64,000 nt of DNA from Acidobacteriota bacterium (GTDB taxonomy: Bacteria; Acidobacteriota; Aminicenantia; Aminicenantales; Saccharicenantaceae): contig JAKQUO010000004.1 of the NCBI GenBank assembly GCA_029569255.1, forward strand, positions 28,886-92,885, read 5' to 3'. Positions 17,810 to 25,168 of this stretch are shown piece after piece. The notes beneath the pieces are model-generated. The model searched no databases, was not told the DNA's origin, and saw only the letters and a list, made by a program, of their open reading frames with translations. The position numbers and the translations under genes were made by a program. The first letter of the stretch is position 1, and each line of letters starts with the position of its first letter.

Positions 17810-18862
17810 ATGAGCGAACGCCGACGCCCGATGCCCTCCGACGACGCGACGGTCCGACGGCGTTTCCTGAAGGCCGGCAGCGCGATCTGCGGGATCATGG
17901 TTATAGCGGCCCGGCTCTTTTTCCCCGGCGGCCTGGCCGCCGCGGCCAGCTCCGCCGCTCCGGGCGAAGTCGCCGCGCAGCCCCCGAGCGGCAGGGCTCC
18001 CACTCCCTCACAACTTCTCGTCCGCGGAGGCCCCATGACGGACATCGGATCCCGGCTCCCCGGGCAGGTCCTCGGCTGGAAGGCGTCCGGCCAGGACGCG
18101 GTCTACGACCGCAAGACCCTTTACGACTACATGGACGGCGGAGCGGAGGTCTACCTGGCCTTCGATTTCCGCGGGGTCTTCGTCCGCAGGTACGCCGACG
18201 ACGCGGCGGACGAGATCGTGCTCGACATCTACGACCTGGGCTCGCCGGCCGAGGCCTTCGGCATGTTCTCCCTCGACCGCCAGGACCCGGAAGTAGAGAT
18301 CGGCCAGGGCTCGGAGTACGGCCCGGGACTGCTCCGGTTCTGGCGCGGCCGCCACTTCGTCTCGATCACCGTCGCGGGCGACGAGGACAAGGCCGAGGCG
18401 GCCGTCCTCGAGCTGGGGAGGGCCGTCGCGCCGCTCCTCGGGCCGGACGGCGACCCGCCGGCCATGGTCGCCGCCCTCCCGGCCGAGGGCCTGATAGCGG
18501 ACCGGACGTCCTACTTCCACGACCACGTCCACCTCAGCAACCGCTATTTCGTCTCTCCTGAGAACGTCTTCGGCCTCGACGCCGCGACCTCCTGCGCTTT
18601 GGCCGAGTACGCCCTCGGCGGCGACGGCCGCGCCCGTCTTCTCGTCGTCCGCTATCCCTCGGCCGAACGGGCCCGGTCCGCCGAGGCCTCGGCCCGGCGG
18701 TCGCTCCTGCCCGGGGCGGGGGACGACGGGACGGCCGCCGCGGGGAAAAAAGGCTGGGCGGCCGTCCGGACGCGGGAGAACGTCCTGGCGGCCGTGTTCG
18801 AGGCGCCGTCGAAGGAATACGCCGGGCGGCTCGCGGACGCCGCCCTCCGCCCGGCCAAGTGA
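17810..18862 (+). CDS. Tat-exported DUF6599 family protein
   Basis: A 350-residue protein whose N-terminus carries a twin-arginine signal (VRRRFLKAGSAICGIMVIAARLF), so it should be exported folded. The mature part contains the DUF6599 pattern LPGQVLGWKASGQDAVYDRKTLYDYMDGGAEVYLAFDF, given here only in outline: Leu-Pro-Gly, then Tyr-Asp-Tyr-Met-Asp-Gly-Gly near the start of the domain. Function unknown. It is followed 7 nt after its stop by another Tat-signal gene (DUF362), an arrangement that suggests a co-exported pair. I chose the ATG at 17810 since the frame upstream runs through the oppositely oriented ABC gene. Confidence 0.8.
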   Translation: MSERRRPMPSDDATVRRRFLKAGSAICGIMVIAARLFFPGGLAAAASSAAPGEVAAQPPSGRAPTPSQLLVRGGPMTDIGSRLPGQVLGWKASGQDAVYDRKTLYDYMDGGAEVYLAFDFRGVFVRRYADDAADEIVLDIYDLGSPAEAFGMFSLDRQDPEVEIGQGSEYGPGLLRFWRGRHFVSITVAGDEDKAEAAVLELGRAVAPLLGPDGDPPAMVAALPAEGLIADRTSYFHDHVHLSNRYFVSPENVFGLDAATSCALAEYALGGDGRARLLVVRYPSAERARSAEASARRSLLPGAGDDGTAAAGKKGWAAVRTRENVLAAVFEAPSKEYAGRLADAALRPAK

Positions 18863-18869
18863 GGTGACC

Positions 18870-19757
18870 ATGCGCTCATCCATGACCCGCCGCGATTTCA
18901 TCCGGGGCACGGCCGGGGCCGTTCTCGGCGCCTCGGCCGCCGCCGCGCTCGGCCAAGCCGCCGCGGTCCCCGCCGGGAAGACGCGCGTCGTCCTCGTCCG
19001 CCATCCGGACGCCCTGGACGCGAGCTCGGCCTTCAACAGGCCGGTCATCCAGCGGATGCTCGACGAGGCCGTCACGAAGCTCCTCGACGCGTCCGACCCG
19101 GTCGACGCCTTCAAGCGGCTGGTCAAGCCCGAAGACTTCGTAGGCATCAAGACCAACGTCTGGTCCTTCCTGCCGACCCCCGCCCCGGTCGAGCAGGCCC
19201 TCAAGCGCCGGGTCATGGACGCGGGGGTGGCCGAGACGGCCATCGGCCTGGACGACCACACCGTCCGGACCAACCCGCTGTTCGTCAAGGCGACGGCCCT
19301 GATCAACGTCCGGCCCGTCCGGACGCACTACCTGGCCGGCATGTCCGGCTGCATCAAGAACTACATCATGTTCGCCGAGTCCCAGGAGGCCCACCACCCC
19401 GACAGCTGCGCCTCGCTCGGGTCGAACTTCCTTCTGCCGCAGGTCAAGGGCAAGACGAGGCTGAACGTCCTCTGCGCCCTGACCCCGCAGTTCCACGGCC
19501 GCGGCCCGCACAACTTCAGCCGGCGCTACGTCTGGAACTACAAGGGCCTCATCGTCGGCACGGACCCGGTGGCGGTCGACGCGACGGGCCTGAGGCTCAT
19601 CATGGCCAAGCGCCGGATCGAGCTGGGCCCGGACCAGGAGGTCCCGCCCGTCCCCAAGCACATCCAGATCGCCGACACCAGGTACGGCATCGGCACGGCC
19701 GACCCGGACAAGATCGAGCTGGTCAAGCTGGGCTGGCTTGACGATGTCCTGATCTAG
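18870..19757 (+). CDS. Tat-exported DUF362 domain protein
   Basis: A 295-residue protein with Tat signal TRRDFIRGTAGAVLGASAAA. The body is of the DUF362 type (KPEDFVGIKTNVWS, TNPLFVKATALINVRPVRTH, GLIVGTDPVAVDATGLRL). Many DUF362 proteins carry added ferredoxin clusters; no CxxCxxC cluster is seen here, only scattered Cys. It is encoded 7 nt downstream of the DUF6599 gene with GAGGTG as ribosome site, so the two form an operon. Function unknown; the shared Tat export implies folding with a cofactor or in complex with its neighbour. Confidence 0.82.
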   Translation: MRSSMTRRDFIRGTAGAVLGASAAAALGQAAAVPAGKTRVVLVRHPDALDASSAFNRPVIQRMLDEAVTKLLDASDPVDAFKRLVKPEDFVGIKTNVWSFLPTPAPVEQALKRRVMDAGVAETAIGLDDHTVRTNPLFVKATALINVRPVRTHYLAGMSGCIKNYIMFAESQEAHHPDSCASLGSNFLLPQVKGKTRLNVLCALTPQFHGRGPHNFSRRYVWNYKGLIVGTDPVAVDATGLRLIMAKRRIELGPDQEVPPVPKHIQIADTRYGIGTADPDKIELVKLGWLDDVLI

Positions 19758-19786
19758 CCCGGCCGTCCATGAAAAGGAGGGCGCGC

Positions 19787-21634
19787 ATGTCCACGACGAA
19801 GGCCGTCCCGCGGTTCCTTCTGGCTCTGGGGCTCGTCGCGGCGGCCGCCGCGGCCGACCCGACGGGCGGGGGAGAGGAGGCCGGGCGCCTGGCCTTTCTC
19901 GGCTCGGCGCTCTGGACCAAGGCCCATGACATCGAGGTCCGCGGCGGTTTCGCCTATTGCGCCTTCCTCGACGGGCTGAAGGTGCTCGACCTGGCCGACC
20001 CGGGACGCCCCAAGCCCATCGCGGACCTGCATCTCGGCGGCGGGTTCGCCGTGGCCCTGGCCGGGGACTTGGCCTTGGTCGCGGCCGGGGAGCGGGGCCT
20101 GGCCGTTATCGACGTCGCCGATCCCAAAGCCCCGGTCCTGAAGGGCCTCGTCGCGACGCCGGGCCCGGCCCGCGACGTCGCGGTCGGCGGCGCCGTCGCC
20201 TTCGTGGCCGCCGGAACGGGCGGCGTCGTGGCCGTGGACTTCAGCCAGCCGTCGGCGCCGAAGACCGTCGGCGCCTGGGATTCCCCGGGCCAGGCGAACG
20301 GGCTCGCTCTCGACGGCCGGACCCTCTTCGTCGCCGACGGCGGCGCCGGGCTGGCTGTCGTCGACGTCTCCGAGCCGTCCGGGCCCAGGCCGGTCGGGGC
20401 CCTCGATACCGACGGCACGGCCGAGAGCGTCGCCCTGGCCGGCGCCTGGGCCTATGTCGCCGACGGCACGGGAGGCCTCAAGGTCGTCGACGCGACAGAG
20501 CCGGCCGCCCCGAAGCTCGCCGCCTCCCTCGTCACTTCCGGCTACGCCCGAAGCGTCTCGGTGAGCGGCCGGCGCCTGGGGGTCGGCTGCCTCTACGACG
20601 GCGGCTACCAGATCTTCGACATCTCCGCACCCGGCGCTCCGGCCCTCCTCTCGACCAACAAGTACACCATGTACAACGAAGGCTGGCGGGTCGTCCTCGA
20701 GGGCGACAGGGCCGTCGTCGTCGATTGCTTCTCCGGGATATTCTTCGTCGACATCGCCGATGCGGCCGAACCCAAGGTCACGGCCAGCCTGCCGACGCCC
20801 AGCACCGTCGTGGCTGTCTGCGGGCGAGGCCGCTACGCCTACGCGGTCGGGGAGCTCTCGGGGGTCATGGCCGTCGATGTTTCCGACCCCGCCCGGCCGG
20901 CGCCCGCCGGCGTCACGAGCGCGTTCCGCGGCGTTCAGGGCATCACCGCGGCGGGGGACCGCGTCTACGTCACCGACCGCTGGTCCGTCCGGGTCTTCGA
21001 CGTCACCGACCCGGCCAAGCCCCGGCCGGGGAAGGCCTTGACCTTCAAGGAAGGCATCCCGCGCGCACTCGTCGTCCGGGGCGGCGCGGGCTATCTCACG
21101 GCCGACAACTTCGGCTTCTACACGCTCGACTTCACCGACCCGGCCCTGCCGAAGATCGCCGGCTCGGTCAGGATGCCCGGCTTCACCTACGGGCTGGCCG
21201 TCTCGGGCGACATCGCCTACCTGGCCAACAGCGACACCGGCCTCCACGCGATCGACGTCAGGAAGCCCGAGGCGCCGGCCGAGATCGCCGCCTTCAAGCT
21301 GGCCGGGGAGCCGACCGGGCTGGCCGTCCGCGGATCGCTCGCCTTCGTGGCCTCCGGCCCCGAGGGCCTCATCGTCGTCGATATCGCCCGGCCCGAAGCG
21401 CCGAAGGTCCTGGGGACGGCGGGCGTGGACGATTTCGCCGGCGCCGTCGCCCTGGACGGCGAGTTCGCCTATGTCGCCGACGGCCTGGCCGGCGTCAAGA
21501 AGTTCGATATCTCCGCTCCGGCTTCACCCAAGCTCGTCGCGTCCTACGACACGCCCGGCGAGGCCCAGGGCCTGTGCCTGCTGGGCGAGACCATCCTCGT
21601 GGCCGACACCTATTCGCTGATCCTGCTGAGATAG
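19787..21634 (+). CDS. LVIVD-repeat beta-propeller protein, exported
   Basis: A 615-residue exported protein made almost entirely of about 14 repeats of roughly 42 residues, each containing a variant of VVDVSDPxxPxxVG (LKVLDLADPGRPKPIA, LAVIDVADPKAPVLKG, LAVVDVSEPSGPRPVG and so on). This LVIVD pattern folds as one or two beta-propellers and is found on bacterial surfaces, probably as a binding scaffold. The ATG at 19787 is preceded by AAGGAGG (19774-19780) at 6 nt, and opens a signal peptide; an in-frame ATG at 19769 lies upstream of that site and is rejected. It follows the DUF362 gene by 29 nt and may be cotranscribed. Confidence 0.88.
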   Translation: MSTTKAVPRFLLALGLVAAAAAADPTGGGEEAGRLAFLGSALWTKAHDIEVRGGFAYCAFLDGLKVLDLADPGRPKPIADLHLGGGFAVALAGDLALVAAGERGLAVIDVADPKAPVLKGLVATPGPARDVAVGGAVAFVAAGTGGVVAVDFSQPSAPKTVGAWDSPGQANGLALDGRTLFVADGGAGLAVVDVSEPSGPRPVGALDTDGTAESVALAGAWAYVADGTGGLKVVDATEPAAPKLAASLVTSGYARSVSVSGRRLGVGCLYDGGYQIFDISAPGAPALLSTNKYTMYNEGWRVVLEGDRAVVVDCFSGIFFVDIADAAEPKVTASLPTPSTVVAVCGRGRYAYAVGELSGVMAVDVSDPARPAPAGVTSAFRGVQGITAAGDRVYVTDRWSVRVFDVTDPAKPRPGKALTFKEGIPRALVVRGGAGYLTADNFGFYTLDFTDPALPKIAGSVRMPGFTYGLAVSGDIAYLANSDTGLHAIDVRKPEAPAEIAAFKLAGEPTGLAVRGSLAFVASGPEGLIVVDIARPEAPKVLGTAGVDDFAGAVALDGEFAYVADGLAGVKKFDISAPASPKLVASYDTPGEAQGLCLLGETILVADTYSLILLR

Positions 21635-21647
21635 CCGGCGCCGGTCC

Positions 21648-21677
21648 TTGACCACGGCCCGACGGCGCGTCTATGAT
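21648..21677 (+). promoter_or_regulatory. Promoter of the DUF488 gene
   Basis: TTGACC (21648-21653), 18 bp spacer, TATGAT (21672-21677), 71 nt upstream of the ATG. Confidence 0.6.
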
Positions 21678-21748
21678 ATGACCGCGTCACGCGCCGGAGA
21701 TCCCCCGGGCCGGTCGCCGGGCGGGCCGGCGGGAAAGGAGCGAAGGGG

Positions 21749-22099
21749 ATGACGATCAAGCTCAAGCGCGCTTATGAGCCGGCCGCGAAGGCCGACGGGC
21801 TCCGCATCCTGGTCGAGCGGCTGTGGCCGCGCGGCCTGACCAAGGAGAAGGCGGCCGTCGACGAATGGTTCAAGGAGGTCGCGCCGACGCCGGAGCTCCG
21901 CAAGTGGTACGGCCACGACCCGGCCAAGTGGCCGGAGTTCCGCCGCCGCTACGCGGCCGAGCTGAAGGCGAACCGCGGCGAGGTCGAACGGCTCCGGGCC
22001 CGGATCGGCAAGGGCCCGGTCACCTTCGTTTACGCGGCCAAGGACGAGCTCCGAAACGGCGCCGTCGTCCTGAAGGACTTTCTCGAGCGCCGGTCCTGA
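21749..22099 (+). CDS. DUF488 family protein (YeaO-like)
   Basis: A 116-residue cytoplasmic protein matching the YeaO/DUF488 family along its whole length: RILVERLWPRGLTKEKAAVDEWFKEVAPT near the start, LRKWYGHDPAKWPEFRRRY in the middle and VTFVYAAKDELRNGAVVLKDFL at the end. The family is widespread and of unknown biochemical function. The ATG follows AAAGGAGCGAAGGGG. Own promoter, no partner gene evident. Confidence 0.9.
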   Translation: MTIKLKRAYEPAAKADGLRILVERLWPRGLTKEKAAVDEWFKEVAPTPELRKWYGHDPAKWPEFRRRYAAELKANRGEVERLRARIGKGPVTFVYAAKDELRNGAVVLKDFLERRS

Positions 22100-22268
22100 T
22101 CGCGCGCCGCCAGCGTCGGCGACGAGGACGATCGAGTCGATGCCGGCCACGACCTCCTCCTTTCTCCTCCTTCCTGCAACAAGGTAAGCGGCGGTAACAG
22201 CGAAGGGGAAAGGCCCGCATTAGGCCGGCTTCACCTCCTGGTTTTTGCCCGCGGGTCCGCCGGAACCC

Positions 22269-22303
22269 TTGACTTTTCGGAGAATAGTAATTACAGTAAT
22301 TAC
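22269..22303 (+). promoter_or_regulatory. Promoter and double-palindrome operator of the MazE-MazF fusion
   Basis: TTGACT (22269-22274), 17 bp, TACAGT (22292-22297). Two copies of the perfect palindrome GTAATTAC (22287-22294 and 22296-22303) separated by one base cover the -10. Antitoxins of the AbrB/MazE fold usually bind such sites to repress their own operon. The ATG is only 9 nt beyond the -10. Confidence 0.65.
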
Positions 22304-22306
22304 ATA

Positions 22307-22960
22307 ATGAACACGAAAGAGCTCAAGGTCGCCAGGATCGGAAACTCCCGCGGGGTGCGGCTGCCCGCCCGATCGCTCAAACGCTACGCGGTCGGGTCCG
22401 CCCTGATCATGGAGGAAAGGCCGGAGGGGATCCTCCTCCGGCCCGCGGTCGGCGTTCCGGCGAAGCTTTCCTGGGAGGACACGGCCCGCGAGATGGCCGC
22501 CTCCGACGAAGACTGGAGCGAATGGGATGCCCTGGCCGGGGATGGATTGGGCTCGGTCCCCTGGGCGCCGGGCAAAAAAGCGAGGGTCGGCGAGAAACGG
22601 GTCCCATACGGACATAAGCCCTCGGCCCGCGGCGAACCCGTCAAGCGCTACGAGATACGATGGGCGGACCTTGACCCCGCCCGAGGAGCGGAGATGGCCA
22701 AGAGAAGGCCTGTCGTCGTCGTCAGCCTGGACGCGCTGAACGAACGGCTGGAGACCGTCACGGTCTGTCCGCTCACCAGCCGGCTCCACCCGGGCTGGCG
22801 AAGCCGGGTCCCGGTCCGCTGCGCCGGCCGCGCCGCCGAGGTCGCGGTCGACCAGATCAGGACACTCGGCAAGTCCCGGCTAGGGGCACGGATCGGCTCT
22901 CTTTCGGAAGCAGAGGCGGCCGCGCTCCGGAGTCTCATTACCGAGATGTACGGGGAGTGA
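22307..22960 (+). CDS. MazE-like antitoxin fused in frame to MazF/PemK-like toxin
   Basis: One 217-residue reading frame. Residues 1-50 are an AbrB/MazE DNA-binding domain (KVARIGNSRGVRLPARSL); about 51-86 form the acidic, Trp-containing tail that normally wraps the toxin (REMAASDEDWSEWDAL). Residues 112-217 are a complete MazF endoribonuclease domain (KRYEIRWADLDPARG, RRPVVVVS, VTVCPLTS, VAVDQIRTL, LITEMYGE). In related modules these are two genes. Here the usual toxin start position is GTC (22640-22642), not GTG, and no stop separates the parts. An internal ATG at 22694 with AGGAG (22684-22688) could still yield a toxin lacking its first strand. No ribosome site precedes the main ATG, so translation is probably leaderless. 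The join could be genuine or a recent mutation. Confidence 0.85.
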   Translation: MNTKELKVARIGNSRGVRLPARSLKRYAVGSALIMEERPEGILLRPAVGVPAKLSWEDTAREMAASDEDWSEWDALAGDGLGSVPWAPGKKARVGEKRVPYGHKPSARGEPVKRYEIRWADLDPARGAEMAKRRPVVVVSLDALNERLETVTVCPLTSRLHPGWRSRVPVRCAGRAAEVAVDQIRTLGKSRLGARIGSLSEAEAAALRSLITEMYGE

Positions 22961-22972
22961 TCCGCTCCGTAC

Positions 22973-23022
22973 CGGCCCCGGCTTGAAAGCCGCCCCGCGG
23001 CAATGATGGATTCGGAAGGGGA
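22973..23022 (+). repeat. Dispersed repeat A, copy 1
   Basis: A 50-base segment just after the toxin fusion that recurs at 26489-26538 with 46 of 50 identities. It contains the small hairpin GGCTT/AAGCC and ends ATGATGGATTCGGAAGGGGA. Confidence 0.8.
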
Positions 23023-23234
23023 GGGGACGGGCAGAGAGGCTCGCATGACACAGCCGCAGTCGCCGACAGCCGCGCTCGAAGGACTCCCCGCACCGAAGGT
23101 CGACCATATCGACCTGGTCACCGTCAAGCTGCCGTTTCCGGCTCAGGCGGGAAGGTTCCTGGGCATGACCGCTTTTGGGGCCTATGATATGGCGTGGAAT
23201 ATGCGAGAGGGATTGAACTTCCGATCGAACGGGT

Positions 23235-24365
23235 CTAAGTCAAGAGGTCGCGCGCACCGGCCACGCGGACCGTGATCGCCCCGAAGCGCCGCTCGTAAGC
23301 CTTCCGGATCCCCGGACAGACGAGGGTGTTCCGACCGCGAGGATAGGCCGCGCGGAAGACGGCCAAAGAGGCCGGATCGAAGCGGTCGGGATTGATCTTG
23401 CATTCGAACGCGTCGACGTCCCTTCCGCGCCGGAGGACAAAATCCACCTCGCGGCCGGACTTGTCGCGCCAATAGAACAGCCCCTCCCCGCTTGTCGCGG
23501 CCCGAAGGGTGTCCAGGATCAGATGCTCCCAGAGCAGTCCGCGATCGTCGTCGCGGATGTCTTGCCAGCCCCGGGCGTAGGTGACGAACCCCGTATCGAA
23601 CCCATAGACCTTGGGCCGCTTCAAGAGCTCCCTCGGCCCGCCGCCGTGATAGGGCGGGATGATCGAAAGGGCGCAGGCGACGCTCATGGCCTCGAGATAG
23701 GCCTTGACCGTCTGGCGGCTGATGTCGCATTCCTTTGCCAGCGTCGTGTAGTCTGCCAGCCCGCCGCTCGTCCTGAGCATGAGTCGAAAGAGGTTGAGGA
23801 AACCCGTGCGCTCCCGGACGGCGAACAACTCCTGGATATCCCGGGCGTAGAAGCTCTCCAGCCATTCCGAGAATAGCGTTTCATCCTTGCCGGGGCTGAG
23901 CAAGAACTCGGGGAGGCCGCCATGATGAAGCCGGCGGTCGAGGTCGGCGACGCCGAAATCGTCCTCGCATTCGGTCCAGAGGACGGGCGTCAATTGGAGG
24001 ACTTGCTTCCGGCCGGTCAGCGCGTCCCTGAACTTACGCGTCGCCGCCAAGGTGGACGAGCCGGTCGCGAGTATGCGCAGGCCGCTGAAGCCATCGGCGG
24101 CGATCTTTAGGACGCGGCTCGGATCGGCCAGCTTGTGGACCTCGTCGAGGACGATGACGGCCGTTCGGGGCTGGGCCCGGAAGAACAGCTCGGAATCCTC
24201 GAGGCGCCGGGCGTCCGAGGGCAAGTCGCAGTTAAGATAGATGGTATCGGACAGCATCTTCGCCAAAGTCGTCTTCCCGACGCGGCGGACGCCTGCCAGC
24301 CAGACGATCGGGCGCTTCTGCCAAGCCTCCCGGATCCGCTTCAGCCAATAAGGACGGGGAATCAT
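23235..24365 (-). CDS. AAA ATPase with DUF4143 domain
   Basis: A 376-residue protein. Residues about 1-160 are a P-loop ATPase (Walker A AGVRRVGKTTL with Lys31, Walker B VIVLDEVHKL, sensor ATGSS). A winged-helix segment follows (DYTTLAKECDISRQTVKAYLEAM), then the DUF4143 domain, which has a PD-(D/E)xK nuclease-like core: GREVDFVL and DAFECK. Such ATPases are common in accessory regions; proposed roles in DNA metabolism or defence are unproven. I start at the ATG at 24365; the in-frame TTG at 24401 is itself the -35 box. No ribosome site is present and the ATG lies at the expected transcription start. Base composition is lower in GC than most of the window. Confidence 0.85.
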   Translation of the reverse strand: MIPRPYWLKRIREAWQKRPIVWLAGVRRVGKTTLAKMLSDTIYLNCDLPSDARRLEDSELFFRAQPRTAVIVLDEVHKLADPSRVLKIAADGFSGLRILATGSSTLAATRKFRDALTGRKQVLQLTPVLWTECEDDFGVADLDRRLHHGGLPEFLLSPGKDETLFSEWLESFYARDIQELFAVRERTGFLNLFRLMLRTSGGLADYTTLAKECDISRQTVKAYLEAMSVACALSIIPPYHGGGPRELLKRPKVYGFDTGFVTYARGWQDIRDDDRGLLWEHLILDTLRAATSGEGLFYWRDKSGREVDFVLRRGRDVDAFECKINPDRFDPASLAVFRAAYPRGRNTLVCPGIRKAYERRFGAITVRVAGARDLLT

Positions 24366-24368
24366 GGT

Positions 24369-24401
24369 ATTATAAATAACATCTAGACGGCTAGATGTCA
24401 A
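24369..24401 (-). promoter_or_regulatory. Promoter and inverted-repeat operator of the AAA/DUF4143 gene
   Basis: Minus strand: TTGACA (24401-24396). The -10 is either TATTTA at 17 bp (24378-24373) or TATAAT at 21 bp (24374-24369). A perfect 8-bp inverted repeat ACATCTAG/CTAGATGT (24379-24386 and 24391-24398) occupies the spacer, a classic repressor position. Confidence 0.6.
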
Positions 24402-24543
24402 TTATTATTTCGCCGTTAATTGGTCTGCTTCAGCGTCCAGAGGGCTGAACAAGCGGGAAGGCAATATCTTGAGTCCGGGAATCATTGGAGCCGGCGAGAC
24501 AAATCTAACCTCCGACCTGCTGATTCGAATGAATAACGCGATC
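24402..24543. other. Low-GC spacer without a gene
   Basis: Visibly lower GC than the surroundings and no supported coding frame. It lies between the AAA/DUF4143 promoter and the end of a degraded amidohydrolase fragment. Confidence 0.5.
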
Positions 24544-24846
24544 CTATTGATCGGATTCACGAATCCTGGGGCCCTGGCCATGCGAGGACGAGCTCAATAT
24601 ATAGGCCGGACCGATCGCATGCTGGCGCAGAAAGACCTTCCCGGCGTTGATAACGAGCAAGGGCTCGCGCAGGATCGAAAGGTTATCGAGGGGATTCTCC
24701 GCATAGGCGACCATGTCCGCGTCCATGCCCGGTTCAAGCCTTCCTTTGGCGGAGGAGATCCTCAAGCAGTCCGCGGCCACGGTGGTGGCCGACCGGATGG
24801 CATCCAGGTTTGAGAGGCCCGCCGAGGCCAGTTCGAGGATAATCAT
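24544..24846 (-). pseudogene. C-terminal remnant of an amidohydrolase
   Basis: About 65 residues match the closing part of imidazolonepropionase-like amidohydrolases: SNLDAIRSATTVAADCL, GRLEPGMDADMVAYAENPLDNL, LLVINAGKVFLR. The same region of the intact gene at 9152-10534 reads MDVLRAATVNGA and AGKLADFVVLDGDPLEDI. The catalytic barrel is absent; upstream on the minus strand the sequence switches to repeat B right before the fragment's ATG. The remainder of the frame (LRQHAIGPAYILSSSS) looks random. This is therefore a truncated relic of a once longer gene, possibly cut by a rearrangement involving repeat B. Confidence 0.7.
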
Positions 24847-24881
24847 GGGAATTTGCTTTTCCGGCCGGGCGAGCCCTCTCG
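24840..24881 (+). repeat. Dispersed repeat B, copy 1
   Basis: 42 bases that recur at 26440-26481 with 39 identities. The core is GGAATTTGCTTTT followed by CGGCCGGGCGAGCCCTC. Read on the minus strand, each copy ends at ATGATTA. Confidence 0.8.
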
Positions 24882-24945
24882 CCTGAGGTAAACGGAATCA
24901 ACCCTTCCCATCACGGATTGAGGATAGGTCTGTCGCCGGCAGTTG

Positions 24946-25110
24946 TCAAGAATCCGAAACCGCATCCCTCCTCCGCCTCCCCATCGTCAGCTGCTCGTAC
25001 TCCCCGCTCTCTTCGCCCGCCGTCAGGGCCGTCTGTTCGAAGACATGAGCCTGCGGCGGCTTCTCCGCGACGAACGTCAGCTTCAGGTGACAGATGAATT
25101 TGCGCGTTTC
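24946..25110 (-). pseudogene. Possible C-terminal gene fragment
   Basis: A 54-codon frame with coding-like codon choice directly behind an in-frame stop: it begins ETRKFICHLKLTFVAEKPPQ and ends MGRRRRDAVSDS. No start codon or ribosome site, and I do not recognise the family. It sits in the same decayed patch as the amidohydrolase remnant. Confidence 0.25.
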
Positions 25111-25168
25111 TTATAGATTTATTTAGCATGGCCGGCCTCCAATGACTTCTGTCGCGCCGCCGGGCGCT

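Noticed and set aside
22100..22170. Minus-strand start VAGIDSIVLVADAGG behind a strong AAAGGAGG
   Set aside because: It reads like a gene start, but the frame soon continues antisense to the DUF488 gene with degenerate composition; at most a truncated remnant.
23190..23235. Minus-strand GTTCAATCC resembling a tRNA T-loop
   Set aside because: The flanking bases do not form a T-stem, no acceptor stem or CCA is present, and the sequence runs into the end of the AAA/DUF4143 gene.
23003..23275. Plus-strand open frame starting in repeat A
   Set aside because: It begins inside a repeated intergenic element, has no ribosome site, no recognisable protein pattern, and overlaps the 3' end of the ATPase gene.
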